DNA of 64,000 nt from Sagittula marina (GTDB lineage Bacteria; Pseudomonadota; Alphaproteobacteria; Rhodobacterales; Rhodobacteraceae): NCBI RefSeq assembly GCF_014196795.1, contig NZ_JACIEJ010000003.1:372001-436000 (forward strand), given 5' to 3'. The position numbers and the translations under genes are program-made. Under the pieces are notes generated by a model, which searched no databases, had not been told where the DNA came from, and was given only the letters and a program-made list of their open reading frames with translations. Below, piece after piece: positions 36,357-45,475 of this stretch (position 1 is its first letter; the number at the start of each line of letters is the position of its first letter).

Positions 36357-37640
36357 TTATAGAGCAATCACGATATCCGCCCGCAAACCACCAAGCTCAT
36401 CACTTTCCCCCAACCGCAACACACCCCCATGTGCACGGGCGATGTCGGCGGCAATGGCAAGCCCAAGCCCGACACCGGATCCGCGATCCTGGTTGCGTGC
36501 GGGATCCAGACGAACAAACGGTTTCAACGCCGAATCGCGGTCTTCGGGTGCAATGCCCGGACCGTCATCTTCGACCCGAATCCTCAGAGATTTGTCGGTG
36601 AGTGTCGCGGAAACCTTGCACTTCGTACCGTATCGCGTAGCGTTGCCGACGAGGTTCTCGATCGCGCGGCGCAGGGCTCTTGGACGCACGGGCACCAGCC
36701 CCTCCCCCGTCAGAAGGCCAATCGTCACCGCTTGCCCGGCCCGCTGCCCGTCTTGGATGATCGAATGGATCAGGTCAAAAATATCGGTCGGCTCATTTTC
36801 AGCCGTCTCTGCATCCCCACGTGCAAAATCGAGGAATGTATCAATCAGGCGCTGCATATCCTCCACGTCCTGTTCCAGCGGTTCGCGGTCCTCATGGTCG
36901 AGCAACGACAGACCAAGCCGCAGCCGCGTGATTGGGGTCCGCAAGTCATGACTGACACCTGAAAGCATCATCGTCCGCTGTTCGATGTGACGCTCGATCC
37001 GGTTGCGCATATCCAGAAAGGCATTTCCGGCAGCGCGCACCTCAGTTGCGCCAGAGGGCGCATACCGCACGACACGTCCACGGCCAAAAGCCTCGGCTGC
37101 ATCCGCCAGTCGCGTGATCGGACGCAATTGGTTGCGCAGGTATAGGAAGGCGATCACGGTCATCAAGACGCCAAAAAAGACCATGTTCACAAAGAGCTGA
37201 TGCGCGTTTGTCGGAGACGCACGCCCACGGGCGAGAGCGACTCGCCATGTCTGGCCGCTCGAAGTGATATAGAGGATGACCTGGCTGTCGTCGGGTATTT
37301 CGATCGCCTCAAGGCCGGTGACCCGCTGGTGGAGTACCCGCATCACGACGATTCCCGTCAGATCATACCACCGCCGCTGATCTTGCGATGGCGCGGCATC
37401 AACCGGTATGGGCTGTAGCCCAAGTTGAAAAGCCGATTGGTCGTTTCGGGCCATGTCGATGGCCAGATTGACGGCCCTTGCAGCCTCGCGAGAGAGCTGT
37501 TCGGTCACATCCTCGAAATGCCGCTGCACAAAGACAATGGAGACCACAAGTTGCAGTGTGATCACCGGCAGCACGAGAATGAGCGCCGCCCGACCATATA
37601 GGCTGCGCGGCATATAGCGTTTGAGCCATTCGAAAGACAT
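36357..37640 (-). CDS. Membrane sensor histidine kinase (EnvZ/PetS-like), no adjacent regulator
   Basis: A 427-residue kinase: membrane segment near residues 14-35 (ALILVLPVITLQLVVSIVFV), a periplasmic domain of about 120 residues, a second segment (LFVNMVFFGVLMTVIAFLYL), HAMP, HisKA with the phospho-His in SGVSHDLRTPITRLRL, and HATPase (NLVGNATRYG, DDGPGI, GSGVGLGLAI). The pattern is close to EnvZ/PetS osmosensor-like kinases. No response regulator is next to it, so its partner is encoded elsewhere. Start ATG 37640 has AAGGAT upstream and is only 37 bases from the divergent MBL gene. Confidence 0.88.
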   Translation of the reverse strand: MSFEWLKRYMPRSLYGRAALILVLPVITLQLVVSIVFVQRHFEDVTEQLSREAARAVNLAIDMARNDQSAFQLGLQPIPVDAAPSQDQRRWYDLTGIVVMRVLHQRVTGLEAIEIPDDSQVILYITSSGQTWRVALARGRASPTNAHQLFVNMVFFGVLMTVIAFLYLRNQLRPITRLADAAEAFGRGRVVRYAPSGATEVRAAGNAFLDMRNRIERHIEQRTMMLSGVSHDLRTPITRLRLGLSLLDHEDREPLEQDVEDMQRLIDTFLDFARGDAETAENEPTDIFDLIHSIIQDGQRAGQAVTIGLLTGEGLVPVRPRALRRAIENLVGNATRYGTKCKVSATLTDKSLRIRVEDDGPGIAPEDRDSALKPFVRLDPARNQDRGSGVGLGLAIAADIARAHGGVLRLGESDELGGLRADIVIAL

Positions 37641-37677
37641 CTTTATCCTTGTTGCGATGCTGAACGGAGACACCACC

Positions 37678-38601
37678 ATGCAAGACCCGCAACCGGAGTT
37701 CCAGCCGCTTCCTGGGAAAGCCGAACCGCTCGCACCCGGTCTGCTGAGAGTATTGGCCCCCAACGCGTCGCCCATGACGTTCCGTGGGACCAATACCTAC
37801 CTGCTTGGCACGCGCGAGGTGGCGGTGATCGATCCCGGCCCCATGGATGAGTCTCATATGGAAGCGATCTTGGCTGCAGTGCCCAAGGGGGGACGGATAA
37901 CACAAATTCTGGTGACACACGCGCATCTTGACCATTCGCCATTGGCAGCTGCTTTGTCGGATCGTGTCGGTGTGCCTGTTTCAGGATTCGGCGGCGCGCA
38001 CGCAGGACGCAGTGAGGTGATGCAGGCTCTGGCGCGCAGTGGTACGGTTGGCGGCGGCGAAGGTGTCGATCTGGCGTTTTCCCCCGACGTCATTTTATCG
38101 GATGGCGATGTGGTCAAGGGGGACGGCTGGCAGCTGGAGGCCTTGCACACGCCGGGTCACATGGCAAACCACCTCAGCTTTGCCTGGGACGACGTGCTCT
38201 TCAGCGGCGATCTGGTCATGGGATGGGCCACGTCGCTGGTCTCTCCACCAGATGGCGATCTGACGACTTTCATGGCCTCCTTGCGGCGCTTGCAAAATCG
38301 TTCGTGGTCAATCTTTCACCCCGGCCACGGTGCACCTGTTGGCATGCCTGCCCGACGCCTGTCTGATTTGATCGCCCACCGACAGGGACGCGAGTTTTCC
38401 ATCGTTCGGGCTCTGGACGACGGCCCAGCCACGGCAGCGCAACTGGCAGCGCGCATTTATGTCGATACTCCAAAGTCCCTGCTTCCGGCCGCGACACGCA
38501 ACGTTTTGGCGCATCTCATTGATTTAACCGTAAGATCCGTCGTGGCACCGGTTTCCGACTTAAATGCCAACGCGCAATTTCAGCACAATTCGGCAGGTTG
38601 A
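37678..38601 (+). CDS. MBL-fold metallo-hydrolase
   Basis: A 307-residue metallo-beta-lactamase-fold enzyme of the LACTB2-like group. Zinc ligands are visible as His81, His83, Asp85 and His86 (THAHLDH), with further metal His in HTPGHMANH and Asp in FSGD, and a C-terminal winged-helix-like region. Likely a hydrolase acting on a thioester, phosphodiester or RNA; the substrate cannot be deduced. CGGAGA before ATG 37678 supports the start. It ends about 70 bases before tRNA-Asn. Confidence 0.9.
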   Translation: MQDPQPEFQPLPGKAEPLAPGLLRVLAPNASPMTFRGTNTYLLGTREVAVIDPGPMDESHMEAILAAVPKGGRITQILVTHAHLDHSPLAAALSDRVGVPVSGFGGAHAGRSEVMQALARSGTVGGGEGVDLAFSPDVILSDGDVVKGDGWQLEALHTPGHMANHLSFAWDDVLFSGDLVMGWATSLVSPPDGDLTTFMASLRRLQNRSWSIFHPGHGAPVGMPARRLSDLIAHRQGREFSIVRALDDGPATAAQLAARIYVDTPKSLLPAATRNVLAHLIDLTVRSVVAPVSDLNANAQFQHNSAG

Positions 38602-38670
38602 AAAAATTCTCAAAAAATCTGGAAAACCCTCTTGTGGCCCGGAATCCAGATAGCTATACACCCCACATAT

Positions 38671-38745
38671 TCCGGCGTAGCTCAGCGGTAGAGCAGTTGA
38701 CTGTTAATCAATTGGTCGTAGGTTCGATCCCTACCGCCGGAGCCA
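38671..38745 (+). tRNA. tRNA-Asn (anticodon GTT)
   Basis: The 75-base sequence folds as a cloverleaf: acceptor TCCGGCG/CGCCGGA with discriminator G and encoded CCA, D arm with AGCTCAGCGGTAGAG, anticodon loop CTGTTAA giving GTT, T loop GTTCGATCC. The integrase relic downstream suggests the 3' end once served as an integration site. Confidence 0.96.
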
Positions 38746-38879
38746 ATTCACCCACTAAGTCCTTGATGATCAAGGCGTAGGCTGAATATGGCAAGTAAGT
38801 GTCACACAGCACTGTAGAACAATTTCATCAAGTACCGGTCGCTTGTCTCCATTTTTGGTGGCCGCATCTTGGCGACCAC

Positions 38880-39415
38880 TCGCTTACTTCCTGCAGCGCG
38901 GCTCTACCTAGAACTGGCGTCGGCGTGTGCCTGAGTTTTCCACAAAAACCCGCCATTGGCAGCTGTCTCTGCGCACCACGGGCCGGTCTATCGCGTGTAT
39001 CATCGCACGCAGATTGAACTACGAGTGCGACCGGATGCTGGATGCGATTACCGATGGAAAGCTGACCCCCGCTCAGGCCAAGGCCTGGCTGACCTCTGTT
39101 GTCCGCAGCGAGCTTGACCGCATCGAGCGTCAACGCATGATCAGCCGGATGGATCCGAGGAAAACCGGCGTCTCGATTGGGCGACGGCGCGCGCATGGTC
39201 CGCATCTGAAGGTCGGGAAGATCCGAACCTGGAACAAGCACGCGCCCTTGCGCGGGAAATCCTCGACAGCGCCCCCTCCGAGATCATCGAAACCCAAGAG
39301 CCCCTTCACATCTCCGGGGAAACCACTCTGATCGAGACACCTGCCCCAACTCAAGTCCCTACCCAAAGGCCCGAGTTCAGTTTCGATCCGGACATTGTCG
39401 CGCTAGGGTCAGGCG
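38880..39415 (+). pseudogene. Broken tyrosine-recombinase (DUF6538-type integrase) downstream of tRNA-Asn
   Basis: The frame YFLQRGST-stop-NWRRRVPEFSTKTRHW continues as LSLRTTGRSIACIIARRLNYECDRMLDAITDGK ... up to about 39180; this is the N-terminal region of rhodobacterial integrases. A TAG (38909-38911) interrupts it early. After RMDPRKTG the frame shifts, and the sequence NLEQARALAREILDSAPSEII in another frame continues the integrase to about 39415. The catalytic C-terminal domain with the Arg-His-Arg-Tyr residues is absent. Its place right after a tRNA gene is classic for genomic islands; the island itself is gone. Confidence 0.7.
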
Positions 39416-40132
39416 CCGAACAAGCTGGGCATTCCCTTGGGCGACATGGCCGGAAGCCTCTTTTCGGTTTTCGGGCTTCTGGCCGCGCTGCATGAGCGCA
39501 ATGCCACCGGCAAGAGACGGCAAGTGGAGGTCGCCATGCTGGACAGCCTCATCTCCATGCAGGGCGACCTGTCACAGATTTATTTCGTCACCGGCCAAAG
39601 CCCTCGACCGGTTGGAACCCAGCATCCCAGCATCGTGCCCTATGGCTCGTTCCCGACGTCCGACGGTCATGTGATCGTGGCCTGCCTGACCGATCGCTTC
39701 TGGCAAAATTTCGCACGCAGTCTGGATCGCGAACACCTGATCGAAGATCCGCAATTTTCGCTCTATGAGCAGCGTATGGAAAATCGCGATACCCTGAACC
39801 AGATCATCATCGAGCGGATGAGCCGCGACACGTCAGAGTACTGGCTTGCACGTCTGAGCGATTTCGATGTCCCGAACGCGCCGATCCTGTCCGTTGGGGA
39901 CGCGCTGGAACAGCCCCATGCCCTTGCCCGAGGATTGGTCGAAACGGTCAATCATCCAACCGAGGGCAAGATGCGCCTTGTGCGTGGCCCCATACGCTTC
40001 GATGGCGAAGATCCATCGGCTGCCACCGCCCCCAGCCTGCTGGGCCAAGACACCCAGAGCATCCTGAAGGCGACGCTTGGCTACAGCGATGAAGAGATCA
40101 AGAACTTCTCCACCACAGGGGCGATTCCGTAA
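39416..40132 (+). pseudogene. 5'-truncated class III CoA-transferase (CaiB/BaiF type)
   Basis: The frame from about 39416 reads PNKLGIPLGDMAGSLFSVFGLLAALHERNATGKRRQVEVAMLDS and runs uninterrupted to a normal C-terminus (LGYSDEEIKNFSTTGAIP). This corresponds to the part of a CaiB-family CoA-transferase after the catalytic Asp region; roughly the first 170-180 residues, with the active-site Asp, are missing. The break coincides with the end of the integrase relic, so a deletion or recombination joined the two. A TTG at 39437 could start a shorter product of 231 residues, but it could not be an active transferase. Confidence 0.78.
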
Positions 40133-40188
40133 AAGATGTGATATCGACCATTGTCGGTGCCTGCGCTTTAGCCATGGTGTGACGTGGC

Positions 40189-40371
40189 GACGGCCACCGA
40201 ACACTGGCCCTCTGGCGATACGATTATGACAAGGTCAGACTGCATTCGTCGCACGGCAACAAGACCCCGGCAGAAGCGCGCCGCGCGATTAAGCTACGTG
40301 ATGGCATCGCGCCCGGCGCGCTTGCCACACCCGAAACAGACGACCATCAAAACCGAGGACTCTTGTCATGA
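40189..40371 (+). pseudogene. C-terminal fragment of an IS3-family transposase
   Basis: Frame: LALWRYDYDKVRLHSSHGNKTPAEARRAIKL ... ALATPETDDHQ, then TGA at 40369-40371. This is the very end of an IS3 OrfB integrase (usual form ALWRYDYNxVRPHSSLGxKTPAEARR). Nothing of the DDE core is found upstream, where the truncated CoA-transferase ends at 40132. It marks a former insertion at the right edge of the scarred segment. Confidence 0.75.
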
Positions 40372-40596
40372 CTGAGGGACGGCCAGGAGAAGGTCATCGT
40401 GTTCATGCGAGGAGCGTTGGTCAGACCCACCATCGCAATACGTCTGCGAACCAGTGGATCGATAACTCGGTCATGAGGATCGCTGCGCCGGACCTGTCAG
40501 CAATCTTTGACCGCTAGACAATAGCTCACGGTTTAACGTTCGCAGACTGGGGATAAATCGTCGGCAGTCTCGCGCCGCCTTTTTATCGATAAACCA

Positions 40597-41358
40597 CTAC
40601 ATTGAAACCAGATCCGCCGGGCCATCCACGATCATCATCGGGCACCCTCGGGAGCAGCGCTCGACCCGACTGTCGATACCGTAAAGGCGGCGGATCATGT
40701 CGGGGGTCAAGACTTCCAGCGTGGGACCAAATGCTTGAATCCGCGACTCCCCCAGCGCCATGGTGTGGGCGCAGCAGCGCATCACCTGGTTGAGGTCGTG
40801 CAAGGCCAGAACCATCACCGCGTCATTTTCCTTGGCATAAAGCCTCAGCGCCTCCAGCACCTCGTACTGGCGATTGAGATCAAGCGCAGATGTCGGCTCG
40901 TCCATCAGCACCACCTTGGGCCGGCTCACCAGCGTCTGCGCGATCGATACCGCCTGCCGCTGCCCTCCGGACAGCTCCGGCAGCTGCTGATCAGCCAGAT
41001 GGGTGATCTTGAAACGGCGGAGGGTTTCGTCCACTTTGCTCAGCTCGGCAGAAGACAATCGCCATCCCCCGCCCCCCTGCTTCAAGGCCAAGATGATCGA
41101 TTCATACACCGTGAGTGCTGCGGACATGCCCGTGTCCTGCGGCATGTAGCGCAGATCGTTGTGTCCCGCCCCGTCCAGTCGCACATGACCGGCGCCACGC
41201 AAATGCCCCGCAATCCGACGAAACAAGGTCGATTTGCCGGCCGCGTTGGCCCCGACAAGGGCCGTCAGCACCCCACCTTGGACGCGCGCCGACGCATCGG
41301 ACAAAATTTCGCGCCGACCATACCGTGCGCCGATCCGTTCCAGCGTCAGGTTTACCAT
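40597..41358 (-). CDS. Iron-complex ABC transporter ATP-binding protein (FecE-type)
   Basis: A 253-residue ABC ATPase. Walker A is GANAAGKST (35-43; Ala where most relatives have Gly), signature LSGGQRQ, Walker B VVLMDEPT, and the H-loop LALHDLNQV. This is the siderophore/haem/B12 subgroup that drives FecCD-type permeases. It overlaps the permease gene by seven bases and is the last gene of a binding protein-permease-ATPase operon. Which iron complex is imported cannot be told. Confidence 0.93.
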   Translation of the reverse strand: MVNLTLERIGARYGRREILSDASARVQGGVLTALVGANAAGKSTLFRRIAGHLRGAGHVRLDGAGHNDLRYMPQDTGMSAALTVYESIILALKQGGGGWRLSSAELSKVDETLRRFKITHLADQQLPELSGGQRQAVSIAQTLVSRPKVVLMDEPTSALDLNRQYEVLEALRLYAKENDAVMVLALHDLNQVMRCCAHTMALGESRIQAFGPTLEVLTPDMIRRLYGIDSRVERCSRGCPMMIVDGPADLVSM

Positions 41359-42419
41359 GACTTGCGTCCTTTCGTGAGGATCAGTGCGGCGAAAAAGGGC
41401 ACACCCACGAGTGCCGTGATGATCCCGATGGGCAGGACGGCCCCCGGCAGGATTGCCTTCGACAGCACGGATGTGGCCGACAGGATAACCGCCCCCGACA
41501 GCATCGCGCCGGGCAGAAAGAACCGCTGATCCTCGCCCAGCAGCAGCCGCGCCAGATGCGGGCCGACAATGCCGATGAACCCGATTGTTCCGACGAAGCT
41601 GACAGGCACCGCCGCGAGGACCGACACAAGCAACAGCACCTCAAGCCGCAAACGCTTGACCGGCACACCCATCGCAGAGGCGCGAACTTCGCCGAGACGA
41701 ATTGCCGTCAGAGCCCAGGCCCGGCGGGCAAAAAGCGGCGTACAGACCGCAAGGATAACGGCGGTGACGGCGACCTTGCCCCAAGTCGCCTTGGTCAGGC
41801 TCCCCATGGTCCAGAACACCACAGCAGAGAGCGCCTGCTCAGAGGCAAAATACTGCAGTAACGCCAGCGCCGCGTTGAAAGAGAAAACAAGAGCGATACC
41901 CAGCAGGATGATCGTTTCCGTTGTCACGCCCCGCAGCGTCGAGAGGCCGAAGATCAGCAGCGACGCAGCCATCGCCATGGCAAAGGCGTTAATCGGCACC
42001 ATCAATGACACAGCACCGGGAAACAGCGCCACGCCCAGAACCATCGCCAGAGCCGCACCGAAACTCGCTGCCGCTGACAGGCCCAAGGTGAAGGGGCTGG
42101 CCAGTGGGTTCGCCAGAATGGTCTGCATCTGCGCCCCGGCCAGCGACAGGCTCGCCCCCACGGTCACCGCCAATATCGCCATGGGCATGCGGATATCCCA
42201 AACCACGACGCGCATCTGCAAATCTGCCGATCCCGGTGCAAAGATCGTCTGCAGCACCTCCGGTACGCCGTAGCGTGCAGGTCCCAGCGACACGTCCACT
42301 GCGACCGACAGCACCAGCGCGATGGTCAATCCGACAAGGATCGCGATGCGCCGGGTCACAAGTCCGCGGTAACTTTGCGCGGTTGCGGGTTCGGAGGCGT
42401 GTATTTCCGTCGTTGACAT
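41352..42419 (-). CDS. Iron-complex ABC transporter permease (FecCD family)
   Basis: A 355-residue inner-membrane protein with about nine to ten helices. FecCD hallmarks are RMPMAILAVTVGASLSLAGAQMQTILANPLASPFTLGLSAAASFGAAL and the ATPase-contact loop GFIGIVGPHLARLLLGEDQRFFLPGAMLSGA. It forms the channel for a periplasmic iron complex and overlaps the ATPase gene downstream. Confidence 0.93.
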   Translation of the reverse strand: MSTTEIHASEPATAQSYRGLVTRRIAILVGLTIALVLSVAVDVSLGPARYGVPEVLQTIFAPGSADLQMRVVVWDIRMPMAILAVTVGASLSLAGAQMQTILANPLASPFTLGLSAAASFGAALAMVLGVALFPGAVSLMVPINAFAMAMAASLLIFGLSTLRGVTTETIILLGIALVFSFNAALALLQYFASEQALSAVVFWTMGSLTKATWGKVAVTAVILAVCTPLFARRAWALTAIRLGEVRASAMGVPVKRLRLEVLLLVSVLAAVPVSFVGTIGFIGIVGPHLARLLLGEDQRFFLPGAMLSGAVILSATSVLSKAILPGAVLPIGIITALVGVPFFAALILTKGRKSW

Positions 42420-42481
42420 CTCATCTCCAATGGCGTGTGGCGGCCCCGGAATGGGCCGCCATATTCAGAGGTTAAACAGGC

Positions 42482-43618
42482 TCAGTTGGCCGCAGCGTCC
42501 CCCAGAGACACCCAGTAGCCGGGCTTGTAATCCACCGGCAAGAAGCGCGCGTGCAACTCTTTGAGAGTTTCTTCGGGATCGAGATCCGGGAACAGCTCAG
42601 GGTGCAGCCAGGTCGCCAGTTTCTGTACGGCAACAAAGCTGTAAGGCGAGTTGTAGAACTGGTGCCAGATGCCGTGAACCTGATGGTTTTCCACTGCTTT
42701 TACGCCCGTGAAGGCGGGCCGCTCCGTCAGCGCTGCAAGTTTCTTCTTTGCCTCGGGGATGTCTGAGCCCGGCCCCATGCCGACCCACGCGCCACCGGGC
42801 ACGTAGGCGTCCCAATTGCCGCCCGTGACGACGATCTGATCCGGATCGGAGGCGATGACCTGCTCCGGATTGACCGTGCCAAAGGTGCCGGGAATGAACT
42901 CCGACGCCATATTTGTGCCACCCGCAAGCTCGACGAAACGCCCAAAGTTGCCGTCGCCAAAGGACATGCAGCAATCCTCGGAGTAACCACCGGCCCGCTC
43001 GACGAAAACCAGCGGGCGCTGAAGATCGTCTTGCGCGGCGATCACGTCGGTGACGCGCGCAATCTGTGCTTCGTAGAAGCTGTTGAACTCTTCGGCCTTC
43101 TCTTCTTCGCCGAAGAGCTCTCCGATGATCTGCATCGACTGCGAGGTATGCTCGAACGGCTTTTCGCGGAAGTCGACGTAGACGATGGGGATGCCGACCT
43201 TGGCCAGTTTCTGCTCGTAACCTGCCTCGTCGGTCGCAGCCTTGGATTCGAGGTTCATGATCATCACGTCGGGGTTCAGCGAAACCGCCTGCTCGATGTC
43301 GAATGAGCCGTCCTTGAAGCCACCGAAAGTGGGAATATCGGTCAGTTCCGGAAATTTTTCCGCATAAATGTCATAGCTTTCCGGGGAAGCCTCGCGAAAA
43401 TCGTCGCGCCAGCCGACGACGCGACGGAACGGGTCTTCGCGGTCCAGGACGGAGGCAAAAAAGATCTGTCGTCCTTCGCCCAGGATCACGCGCTCGACCG
43501 GTGCATCCACGGTAACTTCTCTGCCGGCGATGTCGGTCAGGGTGATCGGATCGGCTTGCACGAGGCTGGCTGCGAAGAGGCTCAACGCACTTGCGCCGAG
43601 AAGGGAATGAAGGGTCAT
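42482..43618 (-). CDS. Iron-complex ABC transporter substrate-binding protein
   Basis: A 378-residue periplasmic protein with a signal peptide (SALSLFAASLVQA) and two TroA/BtuF-type lobes: ITLTDIAGREVTVDAPVERVILGEG, FDIEQAVSLNPDVMIMN, GIPIVYVDF, NPEQVIASDPDQIVVTGG, and WLHPELFPD near the C-terminus. It starts the operon with the FecCD permease and ATPase. A methyltransferase gene lies divergent, and the 122-base gap contains a palindrome near both putative promoters. Confidence 0.9.
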   Translation of the reverse strand: MTLHSLLGASALSLFAASLVQADPITLTDIAGREVTVDAPVERVILGEGRQIFFASVLDREDPFRRVVGWRDDFREASPESYDIYAEKFPELTDIPTFGGFKDGSFDIEQAVSLNPDVMIMNLESKAATDEAGYEQKLAKVGIPIVYVDFREKPFEHTSQSMQIIGELFGEEEKAEEFNSFYEAQIARVTDVIAAQDDLQRPLVFVERAGGYSEDCCMSFGDGNFGRFVELAGGTNMASEFIPGTFGTVNPEQVIASDPDQIVVTGGNWDAYVPGGAWVGMGPGSDIPEAKKKLAALTERPAFTGVKAVENHQVHGIWHQFYNSPYSFVAVQKLATWLHPELFPDLDPEETLKELHARFLPVDYKPGYWVSLGDAAAN

Positions 43619-43673
43619 CAGTTGCTCCTGAGTCAGGTCACTTCGGCCCGCCTAGTATATCCGACACTTTCCA

Positions 43674-43689
43674 TCAACTAAAAAGTTGA
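43674..43689. promoter_or_regulatory. Palindrome in the divergent promoter of the iron-uptake operon
   Basis: TCAACT-AAAA-AGTTGA is a perfect 6-4-6 inverted repeat. On the minus strand a near-consensus -10 (TATACT, about 43654-43659) lies downstream of it, so the repeat falls near the -35 region of the binding-protein operon; the right arm runs into TTGACA, a -35 match for the plus-strand gene. The position fits an operator for a repressor shared by both genes. It does not match a canonical Fur box. Confidence 0.5.
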
Positions 43690-43740
43690 CAAAACCAATC
43701 AGCTAAATGACATCGGAGAAAACGCCACCGGAGCAGCCGC

Positions 43741-44505
43741 ATGACCTCAAGCAACCGAAACCTTCGTGACGAAATTCGAGAATACTGGTCTGATCGCGCG
43801 GCCACCTTTGACGAAGAGCCCGGCCATCGCATCGACGACGGCGCCGAGATGGCCGCATGGGAGAGCTTGTTTCGTCGTCACCTGGGCGATGGCGACGGGC
43901 GGGCGCTCCTTGATCTCGCGTCCGGCACTGGGGAAATCGCGCGTCTATGCCAGCGCCTGGGGTTCACAGTAACGGGTCTTGATTGGGCCGAACCAATGCT
44001 GGAGCGCGCGCGGGCCAAGCTGCCAGACGTTCCCTTTATACAGGCGGACGCGGAGCGCACGACCCTGCCCCCGGCCAGCATGGACGTGATTGTCACACGC
44101 CATCTGGTCTGGACTCTGGTCGATCCGGCCGCAGCCTTTGACGAATGGTTCCGCGTGCTGCGCCCCGGCGGGGCGCTCTTGATCGTGGACGGCGACTTCG
44201 TCTCACGCGGCTGGATATATCGAATGCTGGCACGGCTTATGACCCCAAAACCGCAAAGCGCCACACCCACGGCCAACAGTTTGCGCCACCGGGATATTCT
44301 CTCTCGAGTGCATTTCAGCGAAGGGGCGCGCGTGGATTATGTGGTTCCAATGCTTAAAGCGGCGGGGTTCGATCCAATCGTCAGCGACACCCGTCTGACA
44401 CCCATCCACCGCGCGCAGGCAGCTCAGCTAGGATGGCGGAAATCACGTCTGCGCCGATCAGAGCATCGTTATGTGATATGCGCGACCAAGCCAGGACCGT
44501 GTTAA
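43741..44505 (+). CDS. Class I SAM-dependent methyltransferase
   Basis: A 254-residue methyltransferase. Motif I LLDLASGTGEIARL (about 56-69), motif II region VTGLDWAEPMLERARAK, and the post-motif LPPASMDVIVTRHLVWTLVDPAAAFDEWFRVLRPGG are of the UbiE/small-molecule type. Divergent pairing with an iron-complex importer suggests a role in metal uptake, such as modifying a metallophore or releasing its metal, but this is inference. Codon usage and length are ordinary. The downstream sequence is transposon debris. Confidence 0.83.
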   Translation: MTSSNRNLRDEIREYWSDRAATFDEEPGHRIDDGAEMAAWESLFRRHLGDGDGRALLDLASGTGEIARLCQRLGFTVTGLDWAEPMLERARAKLPDVPFIQADAERTTLPPASMDVIVTRHLVWTLVDPAAAFDEWFRVLRPGGALLIVDGDFVSRGWIYRMLARLMTPKPQSATPTANSLRHRDILSRVHFSEGARVDYVVPMLKAAGFDPIVSDTRLTPIHRAQAAQLGWRKSRLRRSEHRYVICATKPGPC

Positions 44506-44764
44506 ATTCGATGAGTTTCAGGTGCTGAGCAGCGCATCCATCGCCGAAACGTTGAACGGGCCGACAGGGCCGCAGAAGTCGCGTCATTTTACACAGCCCT
44601 GATGATTTACCTTACCTCCAGCGCTGACGTGCTGCGGGAGAGACGCCAAACAAGGAAGCGATCTGCAATTGGAAGAACTGGTCATCTCGCGCTTACCTTC
44701 CCTCAACTCACTTCGCCAAGCGCTCGCTCGCAGGCCAAATGGGATGTCACCGAAAGACGAGTGC
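44506..44764. other. Non-coding segment left of the IS relics
   Basis: About 260 bases after the methyltransferase with no frame I can assign. It probably belongs to the decayed insertion region that follows. Confidence 0.35.
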
Positions 44765-44937
44765 TGCCGTCTTGGATTATAACGCGTTGATCTAATGACG
44801 CATCGCAGCCTGAGTTTGGCGTCTGGTTTCCCAGCGGTTGCGCCAGATCAGCTCAGCCTTCAGAGAATATTAGACACTTTCAACCGTGGAATTGTCGTAA
44901 CGATTGCCTGTTCCACTCATTGATACCGGCTCTTTTC
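44765..44937 (-). pseudogene. Fragment of an IS3-family OrfB transposase
   Basis: Minus-strand frame: VSMSGTGNRYDNSTVESV, stop, YSLKAELIWRNRWETRRQTQAAMRH, stop, INAL. This is the OrfB stretch around the third catalytic acidic residue (usual SMSGKGNCYDNAxVESFF-xLKxEL). Two in-frame stops and missing ends show it is dead. Confidence 0.75.
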
Positions 44938-45009
44938 GTACAAATCTGAGTGTGACCCCACTTCCCCTTTCGCCGGAGGAACTTACCCCTTGGACTGTGT
45001 CCCGGGTAT

Positions 45010-45475
45010 GACCAGAACTTTTAACGGGCAAGGACGGCGTTCCGGACCTGAAGTTCAGCGGCTTTTCTGTCGTAGTCGCGGGCCATAAAGCCGTGGCCAA
45101 ACAACTCAATGCAGGGCATGCACTGTCCGGCACTGCGCTTGAAAATCAAACGTCACGAGACGGGCCGATTTCGTCTGTCGTGACGCCAACCGCATGAAAC
45201 TTCGGTGTTTCCCAACACATTCCGAGATAGAGCTTACGCCAAAGGCCCTTCTTTGGCCCACCATGCTTGCGGGGTGCAGAGCGGAACAGAAATGATCAGG
45301 GGGATCAATTCGCCTCTGAACGAAAAGCCCCCACTCGCCTTCACCTTCGGCTTTCGTCGCGTGCGGCATTGTTTCCGGACCTATGGCGGTACATGCCTTT
45401 TCGCCGGTCAGAAGATCGTAGTGGCGCCAACCCACTAGGTTTAGGGAGGGTGACGTGCCGTTTTTCTGACGGCGA
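45010..45475 (-). pseudogene. Decayed IS5-family transposase
   Basis: Pieces of an IS5-type transposase are readable in order on the minus strand in changing frames: CRRQKN (about 45475), KAEGEGEWG (about 45345), RKHGGPKKGLWRKLYLGM and FHAVGVTTDEIG (45290-45180), then after a gap ELFGHGFMARDYDRKAAELQVRNAVLAR (about 45115-45030) followed by a stop. Full-length relatives read CRRQKTL, KxEGEGEW, RKHGGPKRRLWRK and MARDFDRQVAELQVRVAVLN. Frameshifts, stops and an internal deletion make it non-functional. Confidence 0.75.

Noticed and set aside
39437-40132. Treating the CoA-transferase fragment as an intact gene starting at TTG 39437
   Set aside because: The catalytic Asp half of the fold is missing and the upstream sequence is integrase, so it cannot be a working transferase.
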